A stretch of DNA of 64,000 nucleotides from Zerene cesonia (Eukaryota; Arthropoda; Insecta; Lepidoptera; Pieridae). The position numbers and the translations under genes were made by a program. A model generated the notes under the pieces. The model had not been told where the DNA came from. It did no database searches and worked only from the letters and a program-made list of their open reading frames with translations. Each line of letters starts with the position of its first letter. Positions within the stretch are counted from its first letter, which is position 1. The stretch is from contig NC_052114.1 in NCBI RefSeq assembly GCF_012273895.1, positions 10,521,927 to 10,585,926 on the forward strand, given 5' to 3'. This document shows, one piece after another, positions 12,512-27,500 of this stretch.

Positions 12512-15500
12512 CGATCATTTGAATTGCAAATGTATATGTAAAGATAACATTATTCAATGTTAATAAAGTATTAGAAACTTTTATACGTAAGCTGTAATCT
12601 ACAAAATTTCTGTTTAAAGAGAAGCAATTTCTCATCTTTAAGTATTCGAGTTTTCAATTTACCTCATAATTTTATGGCTTCAGAGTTCTTCGCTCCAGTA
12701 TGAAATATGGTCTCCAAATGTTCTTTGTACCATATTTACTATTTAATGCGAACGTGCTTCAAGGTTATCAATCTATCGAAATAATATAATTTGTTCTGAA
12801 AAATTATCTCTGTGTCAAATACACGCTAATAATAAATTTTGCCGATACGAAGTCGACCATATCATTCCATTTAAAAATCACGCCTTTTCCTTTTTCAAAT
12901 ATCAATACGTTTAAGTTGAAAACCTTATAATAGACAACGACTTCGCGACACATTTTTTTTATGTGCTAGCGAAATAATGTTATTCGCCAGCCCTACAAAA
13001 TCAAAATTCAAGGTCAAAGCAACTTGACAAACTGTTATGAAAACAAAGTTGTTGTGCTCGAGAATTAACTTAATTATAAGTTTTGTAAATATCATTAAAT
13101 CACGCTGGAACACCAAACGGGACTATGAACGCTGTCATATTATGAACGTCATAAATTTAAATAAATTATGTTCTCGAGTAGCGATATTCACTTGTAAATA
13201 ATTTCAATTTGAATAAGAATGCCGAAGCGTCTCACTAATTTTATTATTATTATACAAAGTTACATTTTAACTTTCTAATGAATCATATTACAATCTTCGT
13301 TAAAATAGCACTCTGGATACACATAATGTTCCTAATTTAACTGAGAGTTCTCATTACTGCAAAACTGACATGAGGTACAAAAATAAATCACTTCTCGTAA
13401 GGTGACGTGACGTATCATTAAAAACGTGAAACAAAGAGAATACCAAAAGCACTTTCTTGCAATTAACAAGCATTGCTCTTTGGCTCGCAAACGCTTTTAA
13501 AATATAGGTATAGATCATACAAATGATATTATTATTACTTTATATGTGGAATGAAATCGATCATTTTATTTGTACTCTCCGGCTTCGCCCGTGTTACTAT
13601 AGCACTCACGGATAACGAAAATAACCAACGATGAAATATTTTTTTAAAATCGGTAACGTAGTTCCTCAAATTAACGCATTCAAACTCTTCTAGCTTCTAA
13701 CTTTATTAGTTTAGACTTATGACATAAGAATGTAATCTTCTAAAGAAGATTAGATAACTCATGATCATTTTACAGCCACAGCGAATAATTTAATCAGAAG
13801 ACAGTCACGCTTGATGAGTAATCTTTTTTATTTTGTAGACTATTGTATACACTTGTATATTAAGTATTCATGTAAGTTTAGTCCAAGAATGGAATTTATG
13901 AATGATAGCAATTTTCTGACATAAATTCTCTTGAACTCTTTTAATCTAGCAAAAACCAATGAAATTTATTCAATTCTTGAAATTTGAAACCCGCAACCTC
14001 ACCATCTGCAGTCAATCAAGCTTCCCACAAACACAAATTTAAATAGATTCTCCAATTGGGACAGAACGCGTAAAAACCTATATTAAATGAAATGAAATCG
14101 TACGGGACACTTAATAATGATAAAGTTCGCAATAGTACGTTCATTCGGATTTATCGTCAACCCTTTTGTTTCAAATTTAGCTCTATGTATATATATATAG
14201 GGTTTGAAGTTCATGTTACGACCTCTGGGGAGATTGGCATTGTGTACTTTGTACCCTTAGAGATCGGATATCAAACGTTAGATTTTGAGTATTAATCTAC
14301 GCATAATAATAGCCCTAACGCGTAAGTCGATTTACAATAGAGTTATTGCTAGTTAAAAATACTGTTAAATGTACAGGCATATATCAGCTATTTATTTGCA
14401 TTAATTGTAATTAATTAGCTTCAAATTGTTCGGTACCCTTGATTTATTTTTGATTTGATTCAAAACATTACCATATTTTAATCTATATTTTTATTTTAAT
14501 AAAAACTAGATCAAAAATATTATACAGCGTATTGAGGTTTTTATTCATATTTTTGAGATTAAAAATCATCTCATTAAATCTCCAAATTCATACAGAGGAA
14601 TACGTTTATTCCCGCGCTCCATTTAAATAAAAAAACTTGACAAGTAATAATTCGTCACGTTAGTAATTCCGGCCAAGCTTTTTAATATTGTTAATCCTAA
14701 GTCTTTTTAAGCATCGCTATAATTTTTACTCAACACGATAATGAGACTAAAATAAAAAACAATGACTTTAATAATTCCTATATAATTTATGTGTCATAGT
14801 AGAAGAGACGTCCCAACTTTTTTTATACCTTGCAAAAATTAGGCGAAGGCAATTATTCGACCGTATTTAAGACATCATCATTATTTTTTCGTTTCAATTA
14901 ATTTTCCCTTAAAATATACCATAAAAGATGAAAATAAAAAAAGACTTTTTTTCTTTCGTTGTCATTAGATCATGAATTTTTGATCATTAACATTTTCTAG
15001 CTTTGCGCAATATAGCAACAACCATATATAAGCAAATTAAAAAAATACAGAGTAAATATTATTTTCCACACAAACGTAATCCACGTAAAGCAATATGGAT
15101 TGAGAAAGGAATAGAAGAACTTTATGTGAGTACATTATTTTGGCACCTCCGAGACTGGAGGAATTTATTACAGCACTGAATAGGTAGGTTCTAGTTCCTT
15201 TGTTTATCTACGCTTAGGGTTTCGTAGTTGGTACTCAATTCTCTGCTTAGCTTTTATTTCTAATATAATAAAATATGAACATAATAGTATCATATTAAAT
15301 TCTACCAAAACTAATCGTTAATAACACAAACAAAGACCGTCACCAAATTGTTAGAACTAAACCAAATTTGAATGGGCACATGGTTTCATATAAAAAGAGC
15401 ATCATTAAAATTGGTTCAACCAGTCAAAAGTTCTGATCAAAGGCAAAAGACATACCGTCGAATTGATAACTTCCTCCTTTTTTAATTGGATAAAACCCTG

Positions 15501-18500
15501 AAAAGGCCAAATACTGGCAACTTGCAAAAAATATGAATTTCAAAGCAAAAGTCATTTATAAAGGCGTTCATTGAATTCTGTTTTAAATTGATATAAATTA
15601 ATTAACCAACAGTCTCAATTATAAATTGCTTTAAAAGCTCCGGGCGACTCATTGATGTCACAATGTCACTCAGAATGGAGATAAGATATTTTATTTCACT
15701 TTTTTCGAATACCTATATCATGACTTATTCTCTTCATGTATAATAAAAACATACCTGAATAAGATAAATTGTTTATATGATTCAGTAAATTTATTTTGTT
15801 ATTATATAGTTATATATAGCCATTAAACAAGCTAATTTAATAAACTCGAAGCGTCCACTTGTCTCCAGACCGTCAGTCCAATTTAATTAAATATTTATAA
15901 TGACAGACGAATTAATAAATGCTCAAATTTGACTGTTATTTCAATACATTGCTTCATTTGTAAATAAAAATTGGTTTCCTCTCTATTATAAATATTGATA
16001 TTATATCTGTTTGGCAATGCTTTATACTTTATTTGTAACTTCTTTTCAATTCAAGAGAATCGGTAACTTTTTTAACCTATAATAGAATCAGCGAACACTA
16101 CGAGCTAGACAAATGCCCTTTCGAGCTTAGTCCTATGATAAAGTAGTGACAATAAAAGTTAGACAGCTGCTATTCACTTAGCTGCTGCACTAACAATGAT
16201 GAGTTTTGCAATCGAAGGTTAACTTGATAGAAACTTTTGTCGGGGTTAGAATTTATTTTGAAATCTGTTTATCATTACATTATACTTCCTATTATCTTTC
16301 AATTTTTATGCAGCTGAAGATTTTGTCATTCGTCTTTTTAAAACTTACCAAAAGTAATATGATATGGTGTATCTTACTTACTTTAAAACTTGAAATATTT
16401 TGGTTGGACATTATTTGCTTTAAACATATTTTATTTTTCTTTTTCTGTAATAATTGATCTTAATTGTGTTTTCTTTATTTGTATATATGTTTATGGAGGC
16501 AACTTTAAATGTTTACTACGCAGGTGAAGTCGAGTTTTTTTTATGTCATCGTCGGCAATGCAACTACCAGCTCGGTGGGTCGTCTGATAGCCGTCCATGA
16601 GCATCTGGAGAGGTCGATTGCAGACCTTGCGCTGGCAGGTTGTTGACTTCAAATTTGAAAAGGGATTGACGAGAGGAATAAAGGTAAGGACTGGGAAGCG
16701 TAAGGAAAAGTATAGGGGCCTCCATGTTGCTTTCTTCCCTTCTTTAAAATCAGTTCTTATAAAGTGGGTAATCCCGCCCACGTAACGCACACTCACCGAT
16801 CCGTTGTCGGTGCTGAGCAGCACGGGCACGCGCTCGCGCTGCACGGCGGCGACGGCCAGCAGCGGCGCGAACACGGCCAGCGCGACCAACCACAGCGCCG
16901 CCAGCAGCGCCACCGCGCCGCGCCGCGACGGCAGCCACGGCGCGCGCAGCGACTGCGTGATCGCCAGGTACCGGTCCACCGACATCGCCGTTATTGTGAA
17001 CACGCTCGACGACACCGCCACCCCTGCGTAGCCGAGCGGGATTTCTTATAGCGCTCCGACTAGTTGATTTGTTGTTGGCGTTAAATGAAAATAAATAACT
17101 CCGCGTGCTTTCAAAAGCAAAATAGCTGCTATAGCTCGAAATGTGATTTTGAAACTCAAAAATCTCCTTATTTTGAAGTCGATTGATAAACCCAAATTTT
17201 TCTTTTAGAACTTAGAAATTTATATAAAAATGGGACTATTTTTCATTTTTTGCAATTAAAAAGCAATTTGTCTAGTGATTTGAATATTAGCAACATTTTG
17301 TTCCTTATCAAAAACGTAATAATGAATCTGGGTCATTACATCGTTAGCTTTGTTTCTTCCATGATTTTCTTAATTTTTCTGAGTAATAAACTAAGCATTA
17401 TGGGAATATTTCATGTTTTATGGAAAACGAGCGGTACGCCCCGACTTCGTCCGTCGTACATACATAGTATATAGCCTTTTTCAATGTAATGGGCTATCTA
17501 ACTCTGAAAGAATTTCTCAAATCGTATCAGTAGTTCCTGAGGTTAGTGCGTTCAAACAAACTCTTCAGCCTTATAATATTAGTATAGATGAAAAAATACG
17601 TTTTCGAAAATAAATATATCTATACGAGATATTAATCTGTAAAAGTGTTCTGTACATTGAAAACATTAGAAAAAAAGAAAAATAGGCAGTGCTTGTTACT
17701 AGTTCGACGTCGAACCTGAAACTGTGATTAATTTTTTTTGTCTATCTTTCTGTGTTTGATTGAGCATCACACAAAACCTCTATGTTTTCAATGAGTACCG
17801 GATAGATTTGTCTAGGTGGTCTAAGAAAGATCTCACCTTACTAAATTTTATCCCAAGTCTAAAAATAAAAATGTATGCCGAAATGAAAATCAAAATAATT
17901 TTGATCATTCTGACCCCTCTTGCGACCAAAATATTTTAAAAGGCTTCCTTATTGAATATAAAAGGAAAAGAGTAACTACAAATACTTTATATTCACAAGA
18001 ATTACTTTAAATGTCTGCCCAATTCCACAAGCTAACATAGTCTTTGATCTGTTACCCGCTCACCCAATTTATTTGGGATTTTTCGCAATTCTATAGTCTA
18101 TACAAATTGGACGAAATAGTTTGCTTTGACCTCAATCAAAAAATAACTATGAAATATAAAGTCGACATGAATATCGATGATAACTATAAAAACCGTTAAA
18201 ACCGACATTAATTGCTTTACGAACATGAGATTATATCAATTTATCGCCTCTCATCGCGTTAACTCCGCTATAAATATAATACAACTTAACTGATTCAACA
18301 AATGTGTCGGCCATTTCATCTTTTATAATTCTATATATCTATTATCATAGTCGCTAAAAATATATCGTATAACAAAAAATCACAGTAGCAACAATTGCAT
18401 TAGTCGCAAGCAAAATGTCAAAAAATGGGAAACAATGGTAAAATACATTTTTTATTCGCTGCGAACGTGAGCGTGACAGTTTTACAATTCTTTACAATTC

Positions 18501-21500
18501 TGTACAATCCCTGTTTTCGTACTAACTCGTTTACTTCTCGGGACAGAAATATTTTCCAAAGGTCATTGGTGTCTGTTTCATTTCAAATTACTTGAAGTCA
18601 AATATTTGATTAGAGATTTTACGATCCAGTGGTCGGAATTAAATATTGGCGGGATGGTTAATTAAAACACTTGGGAAAAATCATTTATATTAACAACTTT
18701 TATGAATTAATTTTATGAACAAATGTTGGGTTTGCCCTATTCGTGGAATCTTTAGTTAAACTTCTAGTGATTTTTTTTAAATGCATTATTATGTAAACGT
18801 TTATATGAATTATATTGTAATATCTGAAACGTACTAACATTTGGGAATCAAAATTCTATATCCGAGCTATATTTTGATAAGAAGATACTTAAACATAATA
18901 TTATATACGAACAATTCTGAATGTTCTGTACAATACACCACGAACCCTCTCGTAGTATCGAAATTCCTCGTAATGGGTCAATTTATATCTCAATTACGAA
19001 CCTATTAAAATATATTAAAAACGAGTCTTTATACGAATATCAAAACGACCATTATACTTGTTTTGTAGTACGTTGTGCGTCTACAAATTAACGTCACCTG
19101 ATAATATTTAGAAATGAAAGTGTTATAAACCCAACGTTTATTAATTCAATTAATGAAAGAGTTCTTAATGCTTTTTGATGCTTAACATATCCAAAAACTA
19201 ATTATTTCCATGTCTTTTGCTAGCCATAACATAAACGTATTTTAATTGATCTATACATTCTACATTTTCTTTGCTATTTTGGTCCCGTAAATTAAATTTT
19301 ACAACAATTTATGTCAAAACTTACCCTTTAACCAATTAGAACTTATAACTTTCACATAAAATTCTACAAATGACCTCTCACCTTGTAGAAAGTTAACCGT
19401 CTTGCACATGACCTCGCCGAAGTACCACAGCAGCGTGACCGACTTGGAGATCTGCACGGGCATGCAGAACAGCGTCACCAGCAGGTCCGCCACCGACAGG
19501 TTCACCAGGAAGATGTTCGTCACGCTGCCAACACATTTGCTTACATTAATTGTGTTCCACATAATCTGTAATATCCTTGCTTAACACAAATACATTCTCT
19601 TCTGTTCTAATTCTAAAAGTTTTTACTATAATATTTTGATTAATAGTGTTACAAAGTCTTCTCTTCTGTCCTCTATAACACCAGGGAATAAATCTGTGAT
19701 TGCGATTGTTAGAAACAGTAACTAATTCTGAGTAAGTGTGCGTACAAATAGAATCTGGGATTACTCCAAGGTAACTGAATATCATCACCTGCTGCTCCCG
19801 ATCAATCATTGAAACAAATTAAAGATGCATCCACCTTATATCTTATTTCTCCAAGAGTTAATATAAATATGTAAAAAGTAAAAACTTGTTCGTATATGTT
19901 ATGCTTTTTAATTTATATAGCCTCTAAGAAATACTACATTGCACTGCTATAATTACGAATTACAACCAATAAATCAGCGCTCTCCGTGCTCAATTATTCA
20001 GTATGAAATCATGCAAATGGTTTTTGCATCCATTTTGTAGATAAGAATGACCGCCAATATTTTGATGTTTGATATTTATTGGCAGGTGAACATTTTACTC
20101 ATTTAAAGTTAACATTATGATATGTAAATAAAAAATTGATGTAATTTTTAAATGTAATGCTAACGTGAAGTTTACATTATAGTTAAGAATTTACGATATG
20201 GTGACCTCAATATATGTAATTATATTTAATTGTATGCTTTGTGGATGATATTGGCACCTATACAATCTGCAACTACAACAGTTTAAAAAACATGAAAGAA
20301 ACAATTGTACCAACATCTTCTCAACGATCATTAACATATCATTAAAAAGCCACATCCAATCCTATACTAACACACAACGAATATTTCACACAAAATTCAC
20401 TCTTATAAGAAACAGCGTTAACAAAATCAGCGGTATCTCGGCCAAAGTTTGTCTGACACGATTCACAGGAACAATACCGCCGAGCCCCGCGGTCAACAAT
20501 GCGAATTCCCTGATTACACGAAACTACACCAAACTTGCTGTAACTTCGCCAATCGCGAAATGGATTCCATATTTATACGTCATTCCGTTGATTTCGAAGA
20601 TACCTAAAGTGTTATATTAAGCGCTAGTTTCCAAAAAACGACTTTGATATTACTTTGTATATATATTTATTCTTTTTTTATCATCTCACAATATTCGTAT
20701 TCGTATTACTTGCATGCAACTTATTTATGTACATATCCTCAAATCCTAGGGAAACCAGTGGGCGTAGTCTGTGTTCCCTGCGAAATATTTGTTTATATTT
20801 ATACGATAAAAATATTTTTTGATCACAAATTATTTTAAACTACGCAATTAAACTACTTACTAATAATTATACAATATTATATGTTGTGTTGTGTTAAAAA
20901 CACACACATTATATGCCTTTCATCATTTTAAAATTTTCCGTAATAATTTCATAAAATTTCTAAGTTTTATAAACTGAATTTTTTTAAAAAGATCTATGTA
21001 AATATGTTATATACAACTTTTCCTTACTGGAGCCAATTAAAACAAAGTTTTCTAACTGCGGACACAATGTCCTAACAATGACAAAGTTTAGCAGCTCACC
21101 TTTACAAGCCGCTGTTAGTTCATAATATTCTTTGCTTGCCTTTTAAAGCGGTTCACATTATTGCTATATCGAAGCACACAACGAGACAGAAATAAAAACG
21201 AAAAATGCACGCTGTGATACGGACAATAACCTGAAAATGCTTTTTAGAATAGGATAATAATAGTAAATACGATATGCATTTCACTTTTATACATAACTGT
21301 TAGTATTATGTAAGTTCTTTCCTTTTTCTTTTTAACAATATTCATTAAGTAACACACGGACTGTCATCACTCTAATAACATTCTTGTCCCAATAGCACAA
21401 TATGTACATAGTACACACCGTATAATTTAATATCGATTTATTAAATAAAAAATATTTTTACCATAACTTCTAAATACCTGAAACACATTTGGAAATATAG

Positions 21501-24500
21501 ATGAGGTTGTTTTCGTTCGACTAGGACATTTCCGTGAACCACGTATTATTGTTTTGTTTTATTTAGAACAAATAAAAACTTTTTTGTCCGTCGATAGTTT
21601 GTTAGTGAGCATTCCCGGCGCTTGATAGCACATAATGTCCACAGTAATGGGGCATAATTATAGATTGAAAGAAATGCGATTCGCTGCCCTTCGATTTGAT
21701 ACCCGTGGCTTGTCATTTTGAAAACGTTTCGGTCAATGCGTAATTTATCTAGATGTTTTGAACACTTCGCAAAATGTGATCACGGGCATTAACTAAAAAT
21801 TATAGAATACTAAAAGACGAAATAAGATGCCCAATATATTTGTTTTTGTACGCAATAAAGAATTTTCATTTCATTGTCATAAGGAAGGGTCAAATAAATA
21901 AATGGTTGAGTTGTATGTTCATACTCAATTTCGGTTGTTTTACGTACAATTTTATGCAGAGCTTAATAAGATTCCTGACCGTTATCTGAAACCAGCTACG
22001 CGGGTGGGCGGCCGCGGAGGGAATTCCATGTTAAATTGACTTTAAAGGGCAACCAGCTACTGGATACGAATCTATCTACCACTGTATGACTAAGTCGCCA
22101 ATTAATTTTACAGCCTCTATGCACTTTCTTCTACAAATAACAATATTTTATTCTCTTACCTCGAAATGTAAAAATTAATAAAACTTCAAAAAAATTATAT
22201 ACGCAAACTAAAATGTGTTCTGAAGTGTAATTTGTTGAATTGCAAATTTTTCAGGCTCCTAAGAATAAACACAAGTGCATTTTATGTATATAGTGTCTAT
22301 ATTTTAAAATATTCATATTAAAAAAATATATGCAAAACACAAATTAGTATTATTACATCATTCAACATGTTTTCAATCATATATATATATATATAACTAG
22401 CTGCACCCGGCAAACGCTGTTCTGCCTTACACTTATCATTTAGGGGTATGAAAAATAGATGTTGGCCGATTCTCATAGATACCGGATAAGCACAAAAAAT
22501 TTCATCAAAATCGGTGAAGCCGTTTCGGAGGAGTATGGCAACGAAAACTGTGACACGAGAATTTTATATATATAGATTAACTCATACATATCTCACATTT
22601 AACAATTATAACAATAGTCGACTAGTTTGCTTCTCCTATAGTTTCCAATGGATGTAGGCGAGCTGTCGCTAGCAGCTACATCGCGTTGGTAAACAGTTTC
22701 AATTTCCTCGTAATTTACGTTCACCGTGTAATATTAGCTTATAATTACGCCATTCCGTTGATTTGTTTAATGAAGCAATTTATAAAGCGTAAACACTACT
22801 TGTACAGACATAATGGGCTCAACAAATTCTATAATATAATTTATAGGGCCGTTTCAAGTAAAGATACTAATTTATTTATTGTGAAATTGGCTTGTGGAAT
22901 CGGAATAATGCTGTTGTAAGGTTAATGGTGTGAATCTTTAATTAATTATAATTATATCTTTAGAAAGCATCGAGTTCAATTAGTTGAGGATGCGTATAAA
23001 ATATTGGTTATGAGGCCTAAAATGAAAACTAACATACTACAGAGTAAGTAAAATTATGAGAAATGATGCAATACCGTAACGTCAATCTATCATACATTGA
23101 GAATAACAGAATAAACTGATGGTCCTTAAGATAAAATTGTTTCATTAAATTTAAATTAACATAATTTCAAATGAAGAAGCCTCCTAGTAACAAACTACAT
23201 TCGTAATGAATAGCTTTGTTAATAGTTTTCAGGGTGAACGAGTATCGCATCGGGCCCACAAGCCATCAGTCAGGTCTGAACAAACACGCTTGATGGAGTA
23301 CGCGATATCCTTTCGTGTCAATTTGTCTGCTTTGATTGAATTGCAGCTGAAGGTACTAGCATGTTGACTCACGGAATGCTTTTCTATTAAACGCTCAATA
23401 GTGCGCGTTCAGATTGATTTTAGCATTGTACAATATGAAAAAACGTTAACAGTTTTAGTATGTTCATTTTTACGATGTTCAGTGTTGATTTCTAATTGAG
23501 CAGAAAATCGTATCCGTCTTGAAAATATACGTTACGTCACGAAACGCGATTTAACTAAATAGTTAATAGATTTTATTGCTATATGTTTGTTTCACAAAGC
23601 CCACAAAAATAAAATCCGTTACGTAGAAAGATGACAAATCATGGCATCCCATTAATACAATTTAAAATAATTGGATGCAAAGAAGATTTATTGGAATCGT
23701 CAAAGAATTGATTAAAATCTCTCCGGAACGGAATTCGCAAAGCCATTGAAAAGCTCTTAATTCCCCCGAGACTGCGAAACAAAGACTTATTCCATATTTG
23801 AGAGTTCCGTTGACTTCCGCAAGTCATTATCGTCCACTCCATACTTTATGCCCCACGCGGGACACCAATGACACAAGGAAAAGGTTGTACTCGTAGCTAC
23901 TACCTCTTAAATTGTGAGAATAATATAAACTTATCAATTGAATGCACATTGCGAGTATCACATGATGATCTCTTTTGCATTTGCGTCATACAAAGATAAC
24001 AAAATCGCTTTATAATTAACAATTTAGAGCTCAACATGTATGTATAAAAAACTAACATTCTGCCCACAGCTCGACATGCGAAGTCAAAGGAAAACTCGGA
24101 TAGTTCTCGTTCCTGTGATATTATTATGGTTAAAATTATCTTTGTACGAAATTTCACCAAAAACAATTCAGAGGTTTAGGCGTGAGGAAGAGAAAGACGA
24201 TCAGATAGAGTTACTTGTTTATAATATTAGTAGGGATGTACGCTATAATATAGACTCTAACTACAAGTATGGATGGTGAGCTTTCAAAACATATTAGTGT
24301 TAATGCTTTCTTATTTCTTTTTTGGTAAGGAAATCTCTGTTTTTTTATTTTTTTGTTGTTCGGTAAGTTTGTGTTGCGATCACACGATAAACATTTGTCT
24401 ATGTCTATGCCAAAAAAAAGAGGCCGAATTGATACAGACGGGAAGAATCGACCCGGCTCCGCCCACCTTATGTAATAAGTACGGGCGAATTATAAAAAAA

Positions 24501-27500
24501 ATGTTAAAGCAACATACAGTAGTACAGTGTACATTTTAAATTATTGGTTCCCCAATTCCAATACTCAAAACCTAATTTCATGTAAATATATATAACTCTC
24601 AAGATATGTAGTGTTTCCTCATTGTATCGCCTTTACAGACGTCCCAAATCACCGGAGTGATACCACTCTAGACCAGCGTGGCAACTGGTTCCCATCGAAG
24701 CGGCTGACCCCTCAAGCAGTGGTGGTAAGCAGTGGTGGCTCAGTGGTGAGAACCTCGGACTTCAAAATCGATAAGTCGGGGTTCGAGACCGGGCGAGCGC
24801 GCAGGAAATAAATTGATTTTTCAATTTATCTGCGCGTGTAGATAACATCACCACTGCTTAAAACGGTGAAGGAAAACATCGTGAGGAAACCGGCATGTCC
24901 GAGAATCAAAAAGTTCGACGACATGTGATATCTGCCAACCCGCACTTGGCCAGCGTGGTGGATTATGGCCTGAACCCTCATAGGAGGCCTGTGTCCCTGC
25001 AGTGGGAACATATAAGGGCTGATGATGATGATGATGATATATAACTCAAAGGTCAGTCACCTGTAATCAACGCACAGCCCAAACCACTGGACGGATCGGG
25101 CTGAAATTTGGCATGCAGACGTGATGTTGTGTGACGTAGGTATTCGCTAAGAAAGGATTTTGATAACATCTACCCCCAAGGGGATAAATAAGGGGTAGAA
25201 AGTTTGTACCATGATATTTTTTTCCACACGTGCGGAGCTGCGGGCAACAGCTTGTATACTATACATACAACACAGCTATGTATGTAGGTATGCTACATTT
25301 CATTGTTACATAATCTGATTTTTATTTTACTAAATAGCAAATAAACTCATATTGATATTGTACAAAAAAGCGAGGAAAATTATTTCTAATTCTTAAAATA
25401 TTTTCTCGCGTTATTTTTCAATCAAGCGGTTTATTAACCACGAACGCCAGGGATGTTTGCCGTTGTTTTGACTTGTTTATCTTTAATATTAGGTCACTTA
25501 TTTACGTTGTTTTTAACTTTCCGGTCACTGAAAATATTCAGACATTAAATATTATCATAAATTATCTCTTACAAGGAATAGATAATTATATTTCGTATTG
25601 TCTTTTATCCGAGATAAATGGATTAAAATGGCAAGATACACCTGATTAATAAATTTTTTAATTCAATTGAAATGAAAAACATTTTTTATTATAATTGGAA
25701 TATTTGTAGAGTAATTGTATGTAAAGGTTTTTTTTTTGTATCTTTGTATCATAGCGGGGAATTGAGCTGGTAGTTCGCCTGATGGTAAGCGATGACCACC
25801 GCCCATTAAAATTCGCAGAGGTGTTGCTTCTGCGGTAGTCCTTCANNNNNNNNNNAATGGCAATGTTCCTTTCGGAGGAGTTGCGAACAGGATTTCATAA
25901 AATCTATTGAAATGACATAAAATTGTTTCCATATAAAATTAATTTTATAACATCTAAAATTGTTGTCTTTCTTTGGAATAGTATATGATTATAATCTATT
26001 ATTGGGTGCAACACCTATCCTGTGCTGCATTTTGATAGCTATAACAATAATCCTATTGTTATTTTGGGAGGAGACTATTAGCAGTGTTAGTAGTCAATCA
26101 GCATGCTCATTCAATTACTAATATCTTACATAACAGTCTCAAGGGGCACCATAAACATGTTTCAATATATAATTGTATAGGTGATGGATAGTCCTCACAC
26201 TGGCCTGACCACATAAATCAATGAAACTACTAGAACATTCTCATCGATCAAGAACATTCCAGACCTACTGTAATCTAATTACTAGGTTATATAATTGCTA
26301 CAGGTTTAGACACGTGAAGACTGATTGATTAATAACTAATATTTACATCCACGCCTGTTTACTTCGAACACTTTCACAATATTAGTTTGTTTAGGATCGG
26401 TTTGCACCATTTAAATTTAAATTGTTTTATATATTAGTTATTAATCATACTTATAATGAGGGAAAGATGGAATCTTATAAAACGATAGACATGCCTATGT
26501 CTGTGAGCATGACTGAAGCAAGGGATATTTTCTATACGTCGACTTAGATGGATATATTTCAAAAACATATATTAATAAATTGGTCGTTTAGAAAGTACAA
26601 CTAAAGCTAATCAGCAAACTAAAAGTATCAGACTGTACGAGGATTTCAGACGTCAGGGTTAATCTTTAGGAAGCAAGGTATAGGAAAACCTGAAGCATGT
26701 AACAGGAAAAATCTGGATTCCGAAGCGAAACCCGCTATGCTTCGAGCCGACCCCATGTCAATACCAAAACATTCTTAAGTAAAATATATTTCATACTCGT
26801 TAATAAACAACTTTTCCTTATCTACAGTAGATATATTATTTGTAATTTATCTTGTGTTTTTAGTACTCCTGAACTTCGCTTACTGGTCTGTTACAATCAG
26901 GTCAGTAAGCTGAGTTCAGAAAGTAAATTAAATTGAGTTAATCAATATGTATAATGTGTGGACTTTTGAGACGGGTTAAATGAGTTCTGTCATTTGAATC
27001 TTAAACATATTCAAATGAATAAACATATTTGAGCGGAAACAGGTTAATTCTGTATTGCGAAAATTTTATTTAAAAAAACACTAGGCAATAGATAATGAAA
27101 TAGATTTCATGAGAAAATTTGAAAGAATAGACAACATTTGATCACGAGGCGAGATTCGATTCGTACAATCAATTGTATTCAAAACTAAAACTTGAATTCG
27201 GTCGAAACTTTTACGTACACGGAAAATAAACAAAGTGAGATTTGGTCACGGCTAAATCGAATACCAAAGTCAATATATTTTGTTTACGAACTTCGTCGAA
27301 CCATTCGTGTAACTATTTTTAATACCTTTGGCATCGGGTATTCCATAAATCTGTAGGCTTTTCAGAATACTTTTAATACTTTATTCTAATAATTAATTTC
27401 GTGAATTCCTCTCTGAAATAGAGATGACATTAATATGAAAAGTTTTTAGAGAACTTATTTGCTGGATTATAGTTTTTAATTTTTATTAGAATCGTGCACT

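Larger units (their letters stand above)
3375..16796 (-). other. Intron 3 of the GPCR (13.4 kb)
   Basis: Contains repeat copies listed separately: a LINE 3' tail near 5.65 kb, Helitron-like elements at 5.8, 6.4-7.7, 7.85, 11.1-11.4 and 13.6 kb, a foldback element at 9957-10135, a LINE 3' end at 11.5 kb, the AT microsatellite at 12422 and a repeat at 16580-16735. It also holds a 1000-N gap. Stretches 3375-5630, 8600-9950, 10140-11100, 11810-12420, 12520-13550 and 13720-16570 are AT-rich with no feature I can name. Confidence 0.8.

Noticed and set aside
12417..12635. 72-codon minus-strand ORF with a Tyr-Ile repeat
   Set aside because: It is the translation of an AT microsatellite.
16764..17051. 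Plus-strand ORFs of 75-95 codons rich in Arg/Gln/His
   Set aside because: They are antisense shadows of the GC-rich GPCR exon 3.
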